A DNA stretch of 64,000 nt from Alkalihalobacillus sp047302405 (GTDB lineage Bacteria; Bacillota; Bacilli; Bacillales; Bacillaceae_D). Positions 18,392 through 27,601 of this stretch are shown in pieces. The notes beneath the pieces were generated by a model, which had not been told where the DNA came from, did no database searches, and saw only the letters and a program-made list of their open reading frames with translations. The stretch's first letter is position 1. The number at the start of each line of letters is the position of its first letter. A program made the translations under genes and the position numbers. Location: positions 4,822,947 to 4,886,946 of the forward strand of contig NZ_CP154853.1 in assembly GCF_047302405.1 (NCBI RefSeq), written 5' to 3'.

Positions 18392-19309
18392 ATGAAAGTA
18401 GGATTAAGTTCGTATAGTTTAGTGAAAGCAATTAAGGCAGGAGATATCACGATTTTAGAGGCGATTCAGTGGGTGGCTGATAATGGGGGCAGTCATATGG
18501 AATTGGTTCCTTATGGTTACTCGGTTGTGGATGATTTAGCTTTAGCTACCGAAATTCGAGAAAAAGCCGTAAACGTTGGAATTGAATTATCGGCTTATTG
18601 TATGCCTGCTAATTTTATCCAAGCGACAGAGGAAGAATTTGAACAAGAAGTTGCACGGATCAAAAAACACGTTGATGTTGTTAATCATATGGGGATAAAA
18701 GTCATTCGTCATGATGTAACCGCCTTTACTTTGCCACCGGAGCAAATGACCGTTCATTATTTTGATGATCATTTTGATGAGATTGTAAAAGGCAGCCAGT
18801 TAATCGCGGATTATGCCAAACAATATGAGATGACAACAACGATTGAAAACCATGGTTTTAATGTTCAGTCTAGTGATCGGGTTCAAAGGGTTTTACGTGC
18901 TGTTAATCGAGACAATTTCAAGACGACTTTAGATATTGGAAACTTTTTATGTGCAGATGAAGATCCGTTAGTCGGGATTAAAAAGAACTTAGCTCAAGCC
19001 GCGACGGTTCATTTTAAAGATTTTTACGTACGTCCTTATTATAAAAACCCTGGAGACGGAGAATGGTTCCGTACGGTGAACGAAAATTATTTGAGAGGAG
19101 CGATTGTTGGTCACGGAGAATTACCGATTCGAGAAATCATCCGTCTATTAAAAGAACATGGTTATGATGGTCCTATTGTAGTCGAATTTGAGGGAATGGA
19201 AGATTGTTTTGTTGGCTCGCGGATTGGGATGAATAATGTCCAAAGATTATGGGATGAAGTGACGGTTGAAGGATGGAAAACGGTGATAGAAGGGGTTGGG
19301 AAATCATGA
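18392..19309 (+). CDS. sugar phosphate isomerase/epimerase family TIM-barrel protein
   Basis: A 305-residue AP-endonuclease-2/xylose-isomerase-like TIM barrel. Metal-ligand type motifs are seen: TIENHG (Glu), TLDIGNFL (Asp), VHFKDF (His) and VVEFEGMED (Glu). The ATG follows AAAGGGAG 27 bp after the importer ATPase. It overlaps the dehydrogenase gene by 4 bp (ATGA), so the two enzymes are coupled. The family includes IolE- and IolI-like and ketohexose epimerases; the substrate cannot be told from sequence. Confidence 0.8.
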   Translation: MKVGLSSYSLVKAIKAGDITILEAIQWVADNGGSHMELVPYGYSVVDDLALATEIREKAVNVGIELSAYCMPANFIQATEEEFEQEVARIKKHVDVVNHMGIKVIRHDVTAFTLPPEQMTVHYFDDHFDEIVKGSQLIADYAKQYEMTTTIENHGFNVQSSDRVQRVLRAVNRDNFKTTLDIGNFLCADEDPLVGIKKNLAQAATVHFKDFYVRPYYKNPGDGEWFRTVNENYLRGAIVGHGELPIREIIRLLKEHGYDGPIVVEFEGMEDCFVGSRIGMNNVQRLWDEVTVEGWKTVIEGVGKS

Positions 19310-20340
19310 AGCTACGAGTCGTTATTATTGGTCTTGGCACCATTTCAGAGATGCATGCCAAATCTTATAAGGCTAACGAACATGCAGAGTTATATGGGGT
19401 ATGCGATCGGAATGAAGAGCGTGCGATGGCGGTAGCCAGACAATATGGAGTGGAGAAAATATATACAGATGCAAAAGAGGTCTTTGCGGATGAGCAAGTC
19501 GATGCGGTTAGCATTTGTACGTGGAATAATTCACATGCGGAATTAGCGATTGCTGCCATTCAAGCAGGCAAACATGTATTAGTGGAGAAACCAGTAGCCA
19601 TGACGGTTGAAGAGGCGGAAAAGATCAAGGAGGTCGTTGATCAAAACGCAGCTATTTTACAAGTTGGTTATGTGCGCAGGTTTGGCGAGAATGCCATCGT
19701 CCTGAAGAAGTTTATCGATAGTGATAAACTCGGAAATATTTATTATGCGAAAGCTTCGCTGCTCAGAAGAATTGGAAATCCAGGAGGGTGGTTTGCTGAT
19801 AAAACACGCTCTGGAGGTGGACCACTCATTGATTTAGGTGTGCATATCATTGATGCTTGTTGGTATTTAATGGGGCGTCCGAAAGTAAAGTCAATAACGG
19901 GACATGTGTATAGTGTGATGGGCAACCGTGGGAATATTGAGAATTTGTCTTTTTATAAAACAGCTGATTATGATGCAACGACAAATTCTGTTGAAGATTT
20001 AGCGAACGCCCTCATTACTTTTGAAAACGGGAGTTCGTTAATGGTAGATACGTCTTATTCATTACACTTGAAAAAAGACCAGATCGCTCTTCAAGTGTTT
20101 GGAACAAAGGGTGGAGCTGAATTGGAGCCTCATTTAACGATAGTGACGGAGGAAAATGACACAATTCTTAATATTGACCCCCAAATCGATCAGTCAACAT
20201 TTGATTTTGATAGTGCTTTCCAAAATCAAATTGATGCATTTGTTCAGGCGTGTGTGACAAATGGCCCATCTCCAGCCCCAATTGAAGATGGAATTGAATT
20301 AATGAAAATGATTGAAGGCATATACAAGGCAGCTAGATGA
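19306..20340 (+). CDS. Gfo/Idh/MocA family oxidoreductase
   Basis: A 344-residue NAD(P)-dependent sugar or inositol dehydrogenase. The Rossmann motif at the start reads IIGLGTISEMHAKSY, followed by the conserved EKPVAMTVEEAE segment with the catalytic-type Lys, and the DLGVHIIDACWYL motif with Asp and His. ATG 19306 overlaps the upstream stop. Together with the isomerase/epimerase it probably processes the sugar brought in by the upstream importer. Confidence 0.88.
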   Translation: MKLRVVIIGLGTISEMHAKSYKANEHAELYGVCDRNEERAMAVARQYGVEKIYTDAKEVFADEQVDAVSICTWNNSHAELAIAAIQAGKHVLVEKPVAMTVEEAEKIKEVVDQNAAILQVGYVRRFGENAIVLKKFIDSDKLGNIYYAKASLLRRIGNPGGWFADKTRSGGGPLIDLGVHIIDACWYLMGRPKVKSITGHVYSVMGNRGNIENLSFYKTADYDATTNSVEDLANALITFENGSSLMVDTSYSLHLKKDQIALQVFGTKGGAELEPHLTIVTEENDTILNIDPQIDQSTFDFDSAFQNQIDAFVQACVTNGPSPAPIEDGIELMKMIEGIYKAAR

Positions 20341-20365
20341 GTGGCAGGTAGGCAGGTGTCTATTG

Positions 20366-20455
20366 GTGACAAGTGCCTGCCACTTGTCGAATACTGTTGA
20401 AAGGGCTGTCCGAATTAGGGCGGCCTTTTCAGGTGATGCCTGTCACCTGTCGAAC
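20366..20455. repeat. two REP-like palindromes around a terminator (copies 4 and 5)
   Basis: GACAAGTGCCTGCCACTTGTC (arms 8 bp, 20367-20387) and AGGTGATGCCTGTCACCT (20431-20448) with CTGTCGAA. They flank the terminator of the dehydrogenase operon. Confidence 0.65.
20399..20431 (+). terminator. intrinsic terminator after the Dpp-type/sugar operon
   Basis: AAAGGGCTGTCC (20400-20411) pairs with GGGCGGCCTTTT (20418-20429), using two G-U pairs; a short T-run follows. Confidence 0.65.
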
Positions 20456-20616
20456 TATATTTGAGATTTTATCATTTCCAGACAGAAGACTCCCTCTTCA
20501 ATCGTGTGAAGGGAGAAGCCCGACGATAAGGGGGAGATGAATCTCGGTTGGCGGTAGCCAAAGAGATTCTTGTTAGGGTATAATAAGAACATACATTCCT
20601 ATTGGAGGTGAAAACA

Positions 20617-21750
20617 ATGCTCATCAAGAAAGCGTACAAATTTCGTCTCTACCCAACCAAAGAACAGGAAACCTTCATTGCTAAAACAATCGGATGTAGC
20701 CGTTTCGTATTCAATCGCTTTTTAGGGAAATGGAACGATACATACAAAGAAACAGGCAAAGGGTTAACGTATTCTTCTTGTTCGGCCCAATTAACCCAAC
20801 TAAAAAAGGAATTCGTATGGCTAAAAGAAGTGGATAGCATTGCCCTTCAAACCTCTTTGAAAAACCTTGCTGATTCTTATACTCGATTCTTCAAGAAACA
20901 AAATAAAGCGCCGCGTTTCAAGTCTAAAAAGAATCAGGTACAATCCTACACCACGAAAGTAACAAATAGCAACATTGCCATAGTAAACAACAAAATCAAA
21001 TTGCCGAAACTGGGTCTTGTTCGCTTGGCCAAAAGTCGTGAGGTTGAAGGGCGTATTCTGAACGCTACAGTCAGACGAAATCCAAGCGGAAAGTTCTTTG
21101 TATCCATTCTAGTCGAAACAGACGTACAGCCCTTGAAGAAAACGGATTCATCTATCGGTATAGATTTAGGCATCACGGTCTTTGCGGTTCTTTCGGATGG
21201 TCGTAAGATGGACAATCATAAATTCACAGCCAAAATGGAAAAGAAATTAAGACGTGAACAGCGAAAACTTTCAAGACGTGCGTTACAGGCCAAAAATAAG
21301 GGTATTCATCTATTTGATGCCAAAAACTATCAGAAGCAAAAACGCAAAGTGGCTAGATTGCACGAAAGAGTCAGGAATCAACGTGACGATTTCCTTCACA
21401 AGTTAAGTACAGACATGATCAAAAACCACGATGTTATCTGTATCGAAGATTTGAACACCAAAGGAATGTTGCGTAATCATAAATTAGCCAAATCCATCTC
21501 GGATGTATCCTGGTCTGCTTTTGTCTCGAAATTAGAATACAAAGCAAAATGGTACGGGAAAACCATCGTGAAAATAAGCAGGTGGTTTCCCTCTAGTCAA
21601 ATATGTTCCGAATGTGGACATCAAGAGGGCAAGAAATCTCTTGAAATAAGAGATTGGACGTGTCCTATTTGCCATAAACATCACGATCGAGATATCAATG
21701 CCAGCCAAAATATTCTAGCCGAAGGGGTAAGAACCCTCGACTTGGCTTAA
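20617..21750 (+). CDS. tnpB: RNA-guided endonuclease TnpB
   Basis: A 377-residue protein, complete. N-terminal HTH/WED-like OrfB part, then a RuvC-like nuclease: Asp183 in GIDLG, Glu277 in CIEDLN and Asp359 in HDRDINAS. The zinc ribbon has CSEC and CPIC pairs. All three catalytic acids are present, so it is probably active as an RNA-guided nuclease. ATG 20617 follows GGAGGTG; the frame from 20602 would include that site. No tnpA partner is present, so movement would depend on an enzyme elsewhere. Confidence 0.93.
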   Translation: MLIKKAYKFRLYPTKEQETFIAKTIGCSRFVFNRFLGKWNDTYKETGKGLTYSSCSAQLTQLKKEFVWLKEVDSIALQTSLKNLADSYTRFFKKQNKAPRFKSKKNQVQSYTTKVTNSNIAIVNNKIKLPKLGLVRLAKSREVEGRILNATVRRNPSGKFFVSILVETDVQPLKKTDSSIGIDLGITVFAVLSDGRKMDNHKFTAKMEKKLRREQRKLSRRALQAKNKGIHLFDAKNYQKQKRKVARLHERVRNQRDDFLHKLSTDMIKNHDVICIEDLNTKGMLRNHKLAKSISDVSWSAFVSKLEYKAKWYGKTIVKISRWFPSSQICSECGHQEGKKSLEIRDWTCPICHKHHDRDINASQNILAEGVRTLDLA

Positions 21751-21892
21751 ACAACATATAGAACCGTAGGAATCAACGGGGATAGCTTGGTCCATAAGAG
21801 AAACCTCTGTTGGCAAAGAAATCCGCTGGCAAGTACGCTCTGTTCCCAAGAATCTCCCGCTTCAAGCGTTAGCTAAGTGGCGAGTAGTTCAA
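21640..21892 (+). ncRNA. candidate omega RNA (reRNA) of TnpB
   Basis: TnpB guide RNAs start in the 3' part of tnpB and run to the element's right end, with the guide taken from flanking DNA. Here 140 nt beyond the stop end in a hairpin (CTCCCGCTT...AAGTGGCGAG, about 21853-21882) and GTAGTTCA. If the right end is 21891-21892, the guide would begin at ATTCCGATATAATAGATA. Start and end are inferred from family architecture. Confidence 0.5.
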
Positions 21893-21930
21893 TTCCGATA
21901 TAATAGATAAATAACATAGGGTGGATTGGA

Positions 21931-23091
21931 ATGAGGGATAAAATGCTAAAGCATGACCAACTTTATATAAAACAACAAAATAAGCAATGGGTATATGAAT
22001 TAATTAAGACAAAAGAACCGCTCACAAAACCAGACTTAGTAAAACATACAAAAATGAGTCCTACTTCTATTAATCGAATTGTTAATGATTTAATATCTGA
22101 AAATTTAATCTATGAAAAGGATAATGATACAAAAAGTGTTGGCCGGAATGCTGTTTTTTTGCAAATTAATCGTGATGCTCGTTGTTCAATTGGCTTAGAG
22201 TTTGATATGAGTGTGATTCGTATTGGGGTCATTAATCTCAAAGGCGAGTTAACCTATATGAAAGAAGTTCCTTTCTCTGTTAGAGCGAATCCAGATTCAG
22301 CTATTGATAAATCAGTGAGTATGATGAATGAGCTGATTCTTGAGCAAGGGATTGATAGGGAAAAAATATTAGGCGTCGGGGTTGGTCTCCCTGGATATAT
22401 TGATGATAAGAAGGGCAAGGTCATTCATTCAGACCAGTTGATTTGGAAAGATATGAACATAGCTCAGTTAATTTTGGATAAAACTGATTTTCAGACAGTT
22501 GTAGATAATGAGTTAAAGATGCAAGCTGTTTCAGAAAAACATACATGGAAAGAAAACGAAGAAGAAACGATGGTTCTAGTTGGAATAGGCTCAGGAATAG
22601 GAGCAGCTGTTTTAATTAATGGAGAAATTTATAGAGGGAGCTCCAATACAGCTGGTGAGATAGGACATAGCATCGTTAACCCCAATGGAAATGTTTGTAA
22701 GTGTGGGAAGGTAGGGTGTTTAGCTTCTTATATATCTGAGCGTTCCCTTATTCAGCAAGCAGCGACTGCTATGCAGGCCGAATCAATGGCTGATTTGGCT
22801 CATTATTATGAACAAGGTCAACCTTTAGTAAAATTGATACTGGAACAAGCGGTTATGTATTTGGCAATTGCGATAGGGAATATATATACGACTTACGATC
22901 CGAAGCTGGTTGTCTTATCAGGCCAATTTTTTAAATACTTCCCGCGTTTGAAAACAGAATTAGAAATCCGGCTAAACCAATATAGCCAACATGATGATGC
23001 AAAAAGAATAAAATACTCAACACTTCAAAACAAAGGAGTCGTATTGGGAGCAGGAATTGTCGCCGGAGAACGATTCCTTGAATTGGGATAG
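21931..23091 (+). CDS. ROK-family transcriptional repressor (NagC/XylR type)
   Basis: A 386-residue protein. The N-terminal winged helix (about residues 10-75, with TKPDLVKHTKMSPTSINRIVNDLI) is followed by a ROK sugar-kinase-like fold. The glycan-binding and zinc motif is present: GEIGHSIVNPNGNVCKCGKVGCLASY. The ATG at 21931 has only a modest upstream GGGTGGATTGGA. It is probably the regulator of the upstream sugar importer operon, separated from it by the TnpB element, which may have inserted later. Confidence 0.88.
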   Translation: MRDKMLKHDQLYIKQQNKQWVYELIKTKEPLTKPDLVKHTKMSPTSINRIVNDLISENLIYEKDNDTKSVGRNAVFLQINRDARCSIGLEFDMSVIRIGVINLKGELTYMKEVPFSVRANPDSAIDKSVSMMNELILEQGIDREKILGVGVGLPGYIDDKKGKVIHSDQLIWKDMNIAQLILDKTDFQTVVDNELKMQAVSEKHTWKENEEETMVLVGIGSGIGAAVLINGEIYRGSSNTAGEIGHSIVNPNGNVCKCGKVGCLASYISERSLIQQAATAMQAESMADLAHYYEQGQPLVKLILEQAVMYLAIAIGNIYTTYDPKLVVLSGQFFKYFPRLKTELEIRLNQYSQHDDAKRIKYSTLQNKGVVLGAGIVAGERFLELG

Positions 23092-23099
23092 AGGAAAGA

Positions 23100-23790
23100 T
23101 GCCAGTCACCTCCCGAAGCATATGAATCAGAGTTGCAAAGGGAACTAAAGCGTGGCAATGAAGCCGAAAGCAGATGAATAAGAGCCGTAAAGGGAATCAT
23201 AGGTTGTCTATGATTCCGAAAGCAGGTGAATCATAGCGTGAAAGGGAATCAAAGGCTCTCAATGATGTGAAAAGCAGGTGAATAAGAGCCGGGAAGGGAA
23301 TCATAGGGTGTCTATGATTCCAAAAGCAGATGAATCAGAGCTGGGAAGGGAATCAAAGGTTGTCAATGAAGCCGAAAGCAGGTGAATAAGAGCTGCAAAG
23401 GGAATCATAGGTTGTCTATGATTCCAAAAGCAGATGAATAAGAGCTGGGAAGGGAATCATAGGATGCTATGAAGCCGAAAGTAGATGAATCAGAGCCGCA
23501 AAGGGAATCAAAACCTCCCAATAAAGCCAGATGAACATTAATAAGAGCCACAAAGGGAATCAAAACCTCCCAATGAAGCCAAATGAACATTAATAAGACG
23601 CCACAAAGGGAATCAAAACCTCCCAATAAAGCCAAATGAACATTAATAAGAGCCACAAAGGGAATCAAAACCTCCCAATGAAGCCAAATAAACATTAATA
23701 AAAGCCATAAGGGAATCAAAGCCTCCCAATGAAGCCAAAAGCACATGAATAAAAGCCACAAAAGGAATCAAAGAGCCATCAAACGAACTC
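23100..23790 (+). repeat. tandem array 2: about 13 diverged units of the 52-bp repeat
   Basis: GGGAATCAAAG or GGGAATCATAG cores recur about every 52 bp from 23141 to 23759. Units are more diverged than in array 1, and five downstream units share CAAAACCTCCCAAT. The array has the same orientation as array 1. A degenerate palindrome half (GCCAGTCACCTCCCGAA) lies at its start. The minus-strand open frame within it is a by-product. Confidence 0.88.
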
Positions 23791-23797
23791 GAACTAC

Positions 23798-23836
23798 CAA
23801 AAAAAGGAACCATAGCTACTATATGGTTCCTTTCAT
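23798..23836 (-). terminator. bidirectional intrinsic terminator
   Basis: A perfect 12-bp stem AAAGGAACCATA (23803-23814) / TATGGTTCCTTT (23822-23833). The run of A upstream makes it a terminator for the minus-strand reductase/hydrolase pair. Confidence 0.8.
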
Positions 23837-23929
23837 ATTCATAAAAAGGTGTCGCTCTTTCGACATGTTCCTATGATTTATCAGAATTTATCCAACTCGT
23901 CTACAGAAACTTCGAAACTTACCGAATGA

Positions 23930-24988
23930 TCACTTCACCTGAAAATAAGCTTCCATAATCATCAAGACAGTCTCATCACTCATGTTGAGGTGTTCAACAG
24001 TGGTGTCGGCTAGCATTTCCTGTGTATTTTTATCGTGAAACTTAATCGAACCGGCTAAGTACACATTAAAAACGGAAATCATTTCGTTTAATTTTTCTTC
24101 AACGGGTGTTAATTGGTAGTCGGCATTTGTATCTTCTATGACGTCTAAATTGTTAAATTGTAAGGCGTCACGTAACATCATGAGTAAGTCATAATTATGT
24201 GGTGGCTTTGGGTTAGTAACATTGTAAATGGTGCTTGGCTTTGCTTTAGTTGTGGCCACACTTAACACATCAGCGACATAGTCAACGGGGACTAAGTTGG
24301 ATGTACCGTTTTTGTTGGCAACAAGACGGTAGCTTTGTGCTTGTCCCTCTTTGCTACGATTGACCCTGCGTTTAAATAAATCAATCGCTCGCATAAATCC
24401 GTACAAAGTGAACTGAGAATCCGCTTCTCCTGTTTTAGAGTCTCCAACAATAATTGAAGGTCTCAAAATTGAAACATCCATTTGATTGGCATAGGAGAAA
24501 ACGAGATGTTCGGACTTTACTTTACTCTCTTCATAAGGATTATGATATTCCACTTCTGGATCGTATAATTCTTCAACCGCGACGGAACGTTTTCCGACTG
24601 TATAAGCTGTGCTCACATAGAGGAATTTTTTAACGCCTAGTCGAGCTGCGAGTTCGAGACTGTTTTTTGTACCATCAAAGTTCGCCGCAAATAATTCGTC
24701 GCGTAAGTCTAAGTCAAATTTGACAAGAGCCGCTAAATGATAGAATGTATCAACTTTACGGGCCAGAAGTTCAAGGTCTTCATTAGATAATCCGCAATTT
24801 TCTAACGTTATATCTCCTTGTAGTAAGTGAATGCGTACTTGTTGTTCTTTTGTAAATTGGGATAAAATCCGCTCACCCTTTTGAACATTACGTACAAGGA
24901 CGTATAACGTATGGGTCTCGTCTTTGATTAAATTTTTAATCAACTTTCCACCGAGAAAACCGGTAGAGCCTGTTAAGAAAATATTCAT
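23930..24988 (-). CDS. extended SDR / thioester-reductase-like NAD(P)-dependent protein
   Basis: A 352-residue protein with an N-terminal Rossmann motif GSTGFLGGKL, the LQGDITLENCGL segment, an active-site region YVSTAYTVG with YEESK (Tyr-x3-Lys), and ILRPSIIVGDSKTG. These match the NAD_binding_4 / male-sterility-type extended SDR family, which includes fatty acyl reductases and sugar epimerases. It is 23 bp downstream of the hydrolase gene in the same direction, so the pair is probably one operon. Substrate unknown. Confidence 0.82.
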   Translation of the reverse strand: MNIFLTGSTGFLGGKLIKNLIKDETHTLYVLVRNVQKGERILSQFTKEQQVRIHLLQGDITLENCGLSNEDLELLARKVDTFYHLAALVKFDLDLRDELFAANFDGTKNSLELAARLGVKKFLYVSTAYTVGKRSVAVEELYDPEVEYHNPYEESKVKSEHLVFSYANQMDVSILRPSIIVGDSKTGEADSQFTLYGFMRAIDLFKRRVNRSKEGQAQSYRLVANKNGTSNLVPVDYVADVLSVATTKAKPSTIYNVTNPKPPHNYDLLMMLRDALQFNNLDVIEDTNADYQLTPVEEKLNEMISVFNVYLAGSIKFHDKNTQEMLADTTVEHLNMSDETVLMIMEAYFQVK

Positions 24989-25011
24989 TTCAACACTCCT
25001 CTTGTATCGGT

Positions 25012-25815
25012 TTACGAGCTTTTTGGTATCGCTTCGACTTTTCCTTGTTTTTGTAAAAAGGCGATCGAAACATCATTAAATTCACGATGTTTTTCGATAT
25101 TGCACACATGCCCACAATGGTTAATCACACATTTTTTCGCATATAAATCTTTTTTTAAGTCCTCTAATAGAGGCTTCAAAAAAAGGTGGTCCTCACTGCC
25201 GGACACATACAACTTTTCAATTGTATTAGGGATTTTTAATGAACCTTTATAAATGGATTCCACTTTAGCGACGATGTTATACCAGCCTAAGAAATCAGCA
25301 CGTTTCATTTTTGTTGCTTCGCGGATAAAAATATCTCTTGAACGCCTATGATTTTTCTTTGGCATCATAATATGGGCAAATAATTTATAGATCCATAAGT
25401 GAGGTGTAAACGATTTCACGGCATTTCCTAATGTTAACAATGATCTCGATAAAGGATTAAATCGTGTTAAAGCTCCTGCCATAACTACACTTTTTACCCT
25501 GTTGGGAGCATCTGTAAGTAGTTGGTGAAGGACGATCGTTCCGAGTGAAACTCCGACAAAATGTGCTTCCTTTATTTTTAAATGATCGAGTGTTTTGAGT
25601 ACTTCTTGTGCGACAATTTGTATAGTGAAAGGTGCCTGGTAGGAGTCAGTATTTGGTGAGGTACCATGACCTGGTAATTCAATTGTAATCACATTAAAAT
25701 GTTGTTTGAATGAATCGAGCTGATATTTAAAAATCGATGAATTGCCCCCCAGCCCGTGGATGAGGACAATGTCTTTATAATAAGGTTTCTGTTGATGAAT
25801 CGTATAAGCTAACAT
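25012..25815 (-). CDS. alpha/beta hydrolase
   Basis: A 267-residue alpha/beta-hydrolase fold protein. Oxyanion region IHGLGGNSS, nucleophile elbow GVSLGT (Ser), acid near YVSGSEDHLF and catalytic His in NHCGHVCNIE. It is co-directional with and just upstream of the SDR gene. Function beyond an esterase/lipase/peroxidase-like fold is not assignable. Confidence 0.83.
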   Translation of the reverse strand: MLAYTIHQQKPYYKDIVLIHGLGGNSSIFKYQLDSFKQHFNVITIELPGHGTSPNTDSYQAPFTIQIVAQEVLKTLDHLKIKEAHFVGVSLGTIVLHQLLTDAPNRVKSVVMAGALTRFNPLSRSLLTLGNAVKSFTPHLWIYKLFAHIMMPKKNHRRSRDIFIREATKMKRADFLGWYNIVAKVESIYKGSLKIPNTIEKLYVSGSEDHLFLKPLLEDLKKDLYAKKCVINHCGHVCNIEKHREFNDVSIAFLQKQGKVEAIPKSS

Positions 25816-25910
25816 AATACACCTGCCCTCTTAAAAAGCGTCCTTTCCATTATAAAGTTAGGCGGTGTGCCTGTCACTCCCCGAAATATGTCAATTCAGT
25901 GAAGAGGAAG

Positions 25911-25937
25911 TTCGACAGGTGCCTGTCACCTGTCGAA
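25911..25937. repeat. REP-like palindrome (copy 6, perfect)
   Basis: TTCGACAGGTG, loop CCTGT, CACCTGTCGAA: a perfect 11-bp stem in the divergent gap before galE. A half-copy (GTGCCTGTCACTCCCCGAA) lies 45 bp upstream. It is the best copy for deriving the family consensus. Confidence 0.85.
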
Positions 25938-26054
25938 TTACATCGCTCGAACTCGCTCGAATCACGTCGGAAGCCCTCGAAATGATTGCTCGAATTGGGA
26001 TTAAATAGTAAGATGAACATGAGTAAATTTGCACGAAAAGGAGAATTGACTAAT

Positions 26055-27050
26055 ATGAAGATCTTAGTTACGGGCGGAGCTGGTTATATTGGTTCCCATA
26101 CGGTAGTCGCTTTATTAGAAGAAGGACATTCCGTTGTTGTCGCTGATAATTTAATGAATAGCAAAGTCGAGACAATCGATAAAATCAAGAAAATTACCGG
26201 TAAAGATCTCACTTTTTATGAAGTTGATGTAACGGTTCAATCTGAAGTGGAGAAAGTGTTTGCTGCCCATTCCTTCGACGGTGTCATCCATTTTGCTGGG
26301 CTAAAAGCAGTCGGAGAATCGGTCGAAAAGCCGCTTTCCTACTATTATAATAACCTCGTGAGTACGATGGTTTTAGCAAATGTTTGTCAAGCACATCAAG
26401 TAAATAAATTCGTCTTTAGTTCTTCGGCTACGGTGTATGGTGATAATCAAGTCCCTTTTGAAGAGTCAATGACTTTGTTGCCGACAACGAATCCATACGG
26501 TGAAACAAAAGCAATGAGTGAACGAATTTTAATTGACACTGTCAAAGCGAATCCTGCTTTCTCCGTATCGATTTTACGTTATTTTAACCCAGTCGGTGCT
26601 CATGAAAGCGGGCTGATTGGTGAAGCTCCAAATGGAATTCCGAATAACTTAATGCCATTTGTCACCCAAGTAGCGAAAGGAAAGTTAAAGCAGCTTCGTG
26701 TTTTTGGAAATGATTACGATACAGTTGATGGCACGGGTGTCCGCGATTACATTCATGTCGATGATTTAGCAAAAGGGCATGTGGCTGCCTTGAATCATTT
26801 AACAGAGGGAGCTCATGTTTATAACCTCGGAACAGGTAAAGGGACGAGCGTATTGGAGCTGGTCACAGCGTTTGAAGAGGCGAATGAAATCGAAGTTCCA
26901 TACGAAATCGTAGAACGTCGAGCAGGTGATATTGCTTTTTGTTATGCCGATGCCAAAAAAGCAGAGACAGAACTTGGTTGGACGGCGAAAAAGAATATCG
27001 TCGAAATGTGCCGAGATTCTTGGCGCTTTGAGAAAAACTATCAAGAATAA
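26055..27050 (+). CDS. galE: UDP-glucose 4-epimerase
   Basis: A 331-residue GalE. NAD-binding GGAGYIGSH at the N-terminus, SSSATVYG with the catalytic Ser/Thr, NPYGETK with Tyr-x3-Lys, RYFNPVGAHESG, and GVRDYIHVDDLA. ATG 26055 follows AAAGGAG; the longer frame from 25986 would run through the upstream palindromic region. Interconverts UDP-Glc and UDP-Gal, and so may feed the surface-polymer loci downstream, though it is also a general sugar enzyme. Confidence 0.95.
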   Translation: MKILVTGGAGYIGSHTVVALLEEGHSVVVADNLMNSKVETIDKIKKITGKDLTFYEVDVTVQSEVEKVFAAHSFDGVIHFAGLKAVGESVEKPLSYYYNNLVSTMVLANVCQAHQVNKFVFSSSATVYGDNQVPFEESMTLLPTTNPYGETKAMSERILIDTVKANPAFSVSILRYFNPVGAHESGLIGEAPNGIPNNLMPFVTQVAKGKLKQLRVFGNDYDTVDGTGVRDYIHVDDLAKGHVAALNHLTEGAHVYNLGTGKGTSVLELVTAFEEANEIEVPYEIVERRAGDIAFCYADAKKAETELGWTAKKNIVEMCRDSWRFEKNYQE

Positions 27051-27066
27051 TAAACGGACAAATAAG

Positions 27067-27101
27067 ACCCAAAAACTAAGCTCTTTCGTTTTTGGGTTTT
27101 A
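27067..27101 (+). terminator. intrinsic terminator after galE
   Basis: Perfect 10-bp stem ACCCAAAAAC / GTTTTTGGGT followed by TTT. Confidence 0.85.
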
Positions 27102-27129
27102 TTATGACAGAAAGAAGGAAGTATCGAGT

Positions 27130-27579
27130 ATGAAAAAATGGTTTTCATGGGCCGCCGTCCTACTTTGGATGGCCCTTATTTTCTTTTTATCCCATCAACC
27201 AGGTGAGAAATCAGGTCATTTAAGTTCAGATATTACCGAAATCCTCTCAGGTATTATCCAATTTTTATTCCCTTTTTTCCAAATAGAACTTGAACTACTT
27301 CACTTTATGATTCGAAAAGGAGCCCACTTTTTCAGCTATTTGCTACTCGGAGTTCTCGTTTTGAATGCGATGAGGAGAAGCGGTTTTATCAGTTACTGGG
27401 CTGCTGCTACGTCTTGGGGCATTTGTCTGATCTATGCCATAACCGATGAAGTGCATCAGCTTTTTATCCCAGGACGTTCTGGAGAAGTGCAGGATGTGTT
27501 GATAGATAGTGCTGGGGCGTTGACGGGGATAGTCATTTATTTGGGTGTGAGTTTTGTAGTGAAGAGACGGAGAAACTAG
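27130..27579 (+). CDS. VanZ-like family membrane protein
   Basis: A 149-residue protein with about four membrane segments. The VanZ-family features are present: FFLSHQPGEKSGHLS, the RKGAHFFSYLLLGVLVLNA segment, and DEVHQLFIPGRSGEVQDVLIDSAGA. ATG 27130 follows AAGGAAG; the longer overlapping frame from 26926 is a galE shadow. VanZ itself gives low-level teicoplanin resistance by an unknown route; most homologues have no known role. Confidence 0.85.
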   Translation: MKKWFSWAAVLLWMALIFFLSHQPGEKSGHLSSDITEILSGIIQFLFPFFQIELELLHFMIRKGAHFFSYLLLGVLVLNAMRRSGFISYWAAATSWGICLIYAITDEVHQLFIPGRSGEVQDVLIDSAGALTGIVIYLGVSFVVKRRRN

Positions 27580-27601
27580 TGGTCTATTAGGAGGAGATGG
27601 G

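Larger units (their letters stand above)
20465..21892 (+). mobile_element. IS1341-type element (IS200/IS605 superfamily, tnpB only)
   Basis: Contains only tnpB; no Y1 transposase (tnpA) is visible. The left side has a small hairpin region (CTCCCTCTTCAATCGTGTGAAGGGAG, 20488-20513). The right side ends in a hairpin and GTAGTTCA near 21892, as in other IS605-group right ends. Exact borders were not proven, since these elements make no target duplication. Confidence 0.6.

Noticed and set aside
23405..23761. Minus-strand 118-residue Trp/Leu-rich frame in array 2
   Set aside because: It is a repeat of the array unit where several units happen to keep frame; no start signal.
26926..27129. N-terminal extension of the VanZ-like protein
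   Set aside because: The extra 68 residues overlap galE and its terminator and read as a frame shadow; ATG 27130 has a good ribosome site.
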